A stretch of DNA of 64,000 nucleotides from FW021-bin31 sp964647485 (GTDB taxonomy: Bacteria; Bacteroidota; Bacteroidia; Chitinophagales; Chitinophagaceae): NCBI GenBank assembly GCA_964647485.1, contig CAZYHV010000022.1:1-64000 (forward strand), written 5' to 3'. Made by a program: the position numbers and the translations under genes. The first letter of the stretch is position 1, and the number at the start of each line of letters is the position of its first letter. The notes under the pieces are model-generated. The model ran no database searches, was not told the DNA's origin, and saw only the letters and a program-made list of their open reading frames with translations. Of the stretch, positions 63,650 through 64,000 are shown piece after piece.

Positions 63650-63760
63650 CATTAAATGCCCAAATATGACAAGGATTATATCAACTCCTTGTTAAAAAAT
63701 AGACGGATATACTCCAAATTTTAAGATTATAACTACTTTCTTAACATACAAACAAAAATA

Positions 63761-64000
63761 TTAAGATTTTGTTTCCAATTTTTTAGGCACTAAAAATACA
63801 GCAGCTACTGTGAGCAGCCCAATAACAATCATTCCAATATAGATATGATGATTTGCCGTGTTTAAAGCTTTTTTTATAATCCGTTCGGCTTGCCTTGTCA
63901 AATCTGCATTCTGTAAGGTTCTCAAAATATTCCCTGTATCACTATCAGGGAGGTGGAGGTGGGATTCATTTATTTTTTGGAGATAGGTAGAATTAAAAAC
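63761..64000 (-). CDS. C-terminal end of an MFS drug exporter (partial)
   Basis: The reading frame is open from the window edge and ends with TAA at 63763-63761, giving 79 residues. A hydrophilic loop with LRTLQNADLTRQAERIIKKA is followed by a last membrane helix (IYIGMIVIGLLTVAAVFLVP) and a KKLE-type cytosolic end. This matches the loop and last helix of 14-helix (DHA2-type) major facilitator exporters. The start is outside the window. Confidence 0.72.
   Translation of the reverse strand, partial: VFNSTYLQKINESHLHLPDSDTGNILRTLQNADLTRQAERIIKKALNTANHHIYIGMIVIGLLTVAAVFLVPKKLETKS

Overview
The window looks like chromosomal DNA of a Bacteroidota bacterium, most likely a Sphingobacteriia/Chitinophagia-type member. 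The reasons are a SusC/SusD pair, many promoters with the Bacteroidota -7 element TAnnTTTG a few bases before starts, family choices typical of the phylum (long PurF, GH3 protein, DUF2795 protein, PorT-like outer-membrane barrels, TlpA-type lipoproteins) and AT-rich codon use. It is a draft scaffold: an exact run of 100 N (28044-28143) sits inside a 68-bp tandem repeat. No phage, integrase, complete insertion sequence or CRISPR array is visible.

Layout. 1-6430: a SusC-SusD-TlpA outer-membrane uptake operon. 6480-17130: mostly minus-strand metabolic and secreted enzymes (glycerate kinase, TPR protein, SerC, a two-domain SGNH hydrolase, GDPD, DHFR, a Tat-exported phospholipase C), plus a plus-strand orphan protein (7700-8680) that I recognise as the C-terminal half of a type ISP restriction-modification enzyme. 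17349-27505: ribosomal protein L19, TatA, a lytic transglycosylase, LolD, a DUF2795 protein, FabI, a ClC channel, PurF and an M3 peptidase. 27506-28470: a long non-coding tract made of 68-bp repeats. 28471-32926: three tandem outer-membrane barrels, a TlpA lipoprotein-like thioredoxin and an SDR. 33104-35109: a small variable island with tRNA-Lys, two related small lipoproteins (one frameshifted) and a decayed higBA toxin-antitoxin locus split by a 219-bp TTAA-targeting element. 35188-37479: a large secreted protein with a caspase-like His/Cys pair. 37764-51687: phosphate uptake (DUF47-PiT), DnaB, a DnaA-box cluster, the lptB-GH3-fabG operon, comEC-purH, a glutamate-receptor-like channel, RNase HI, Dps and thioredoxin. 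51807-64000: DnaE, an NlpC/P60 lipoprotein, phosphohexomutase, a CMD protein, KorB, DusB, aminopeptidase P, an STM3941-type membrane protein, an OmpR-type regulator and the end of an MFS exporter.

The genes mostly serve core functions: replication (DnaB, DnaE, RNase HI), purine synthesis (PurF, PurH), envelope lipid and LPS assembly (FabI, FabG, LptB, LolD), wall turnover, phosphate and phospholipid scavenging (PiT, PLC, GDPD), and redox (TrxA, TlpA proteins, Dps). The most unusual items are the broken higBA locus, the orphan ISP domain, the caspase-like secreted protein, the bacterial ionotropic-receptor homologue, sigma-54-like promoter sites before a TPR gene and two barrel genes, and a possible origin-like DnaA-box cluster beside dnaB. 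All calls are from reading the sequence; no database search was run.
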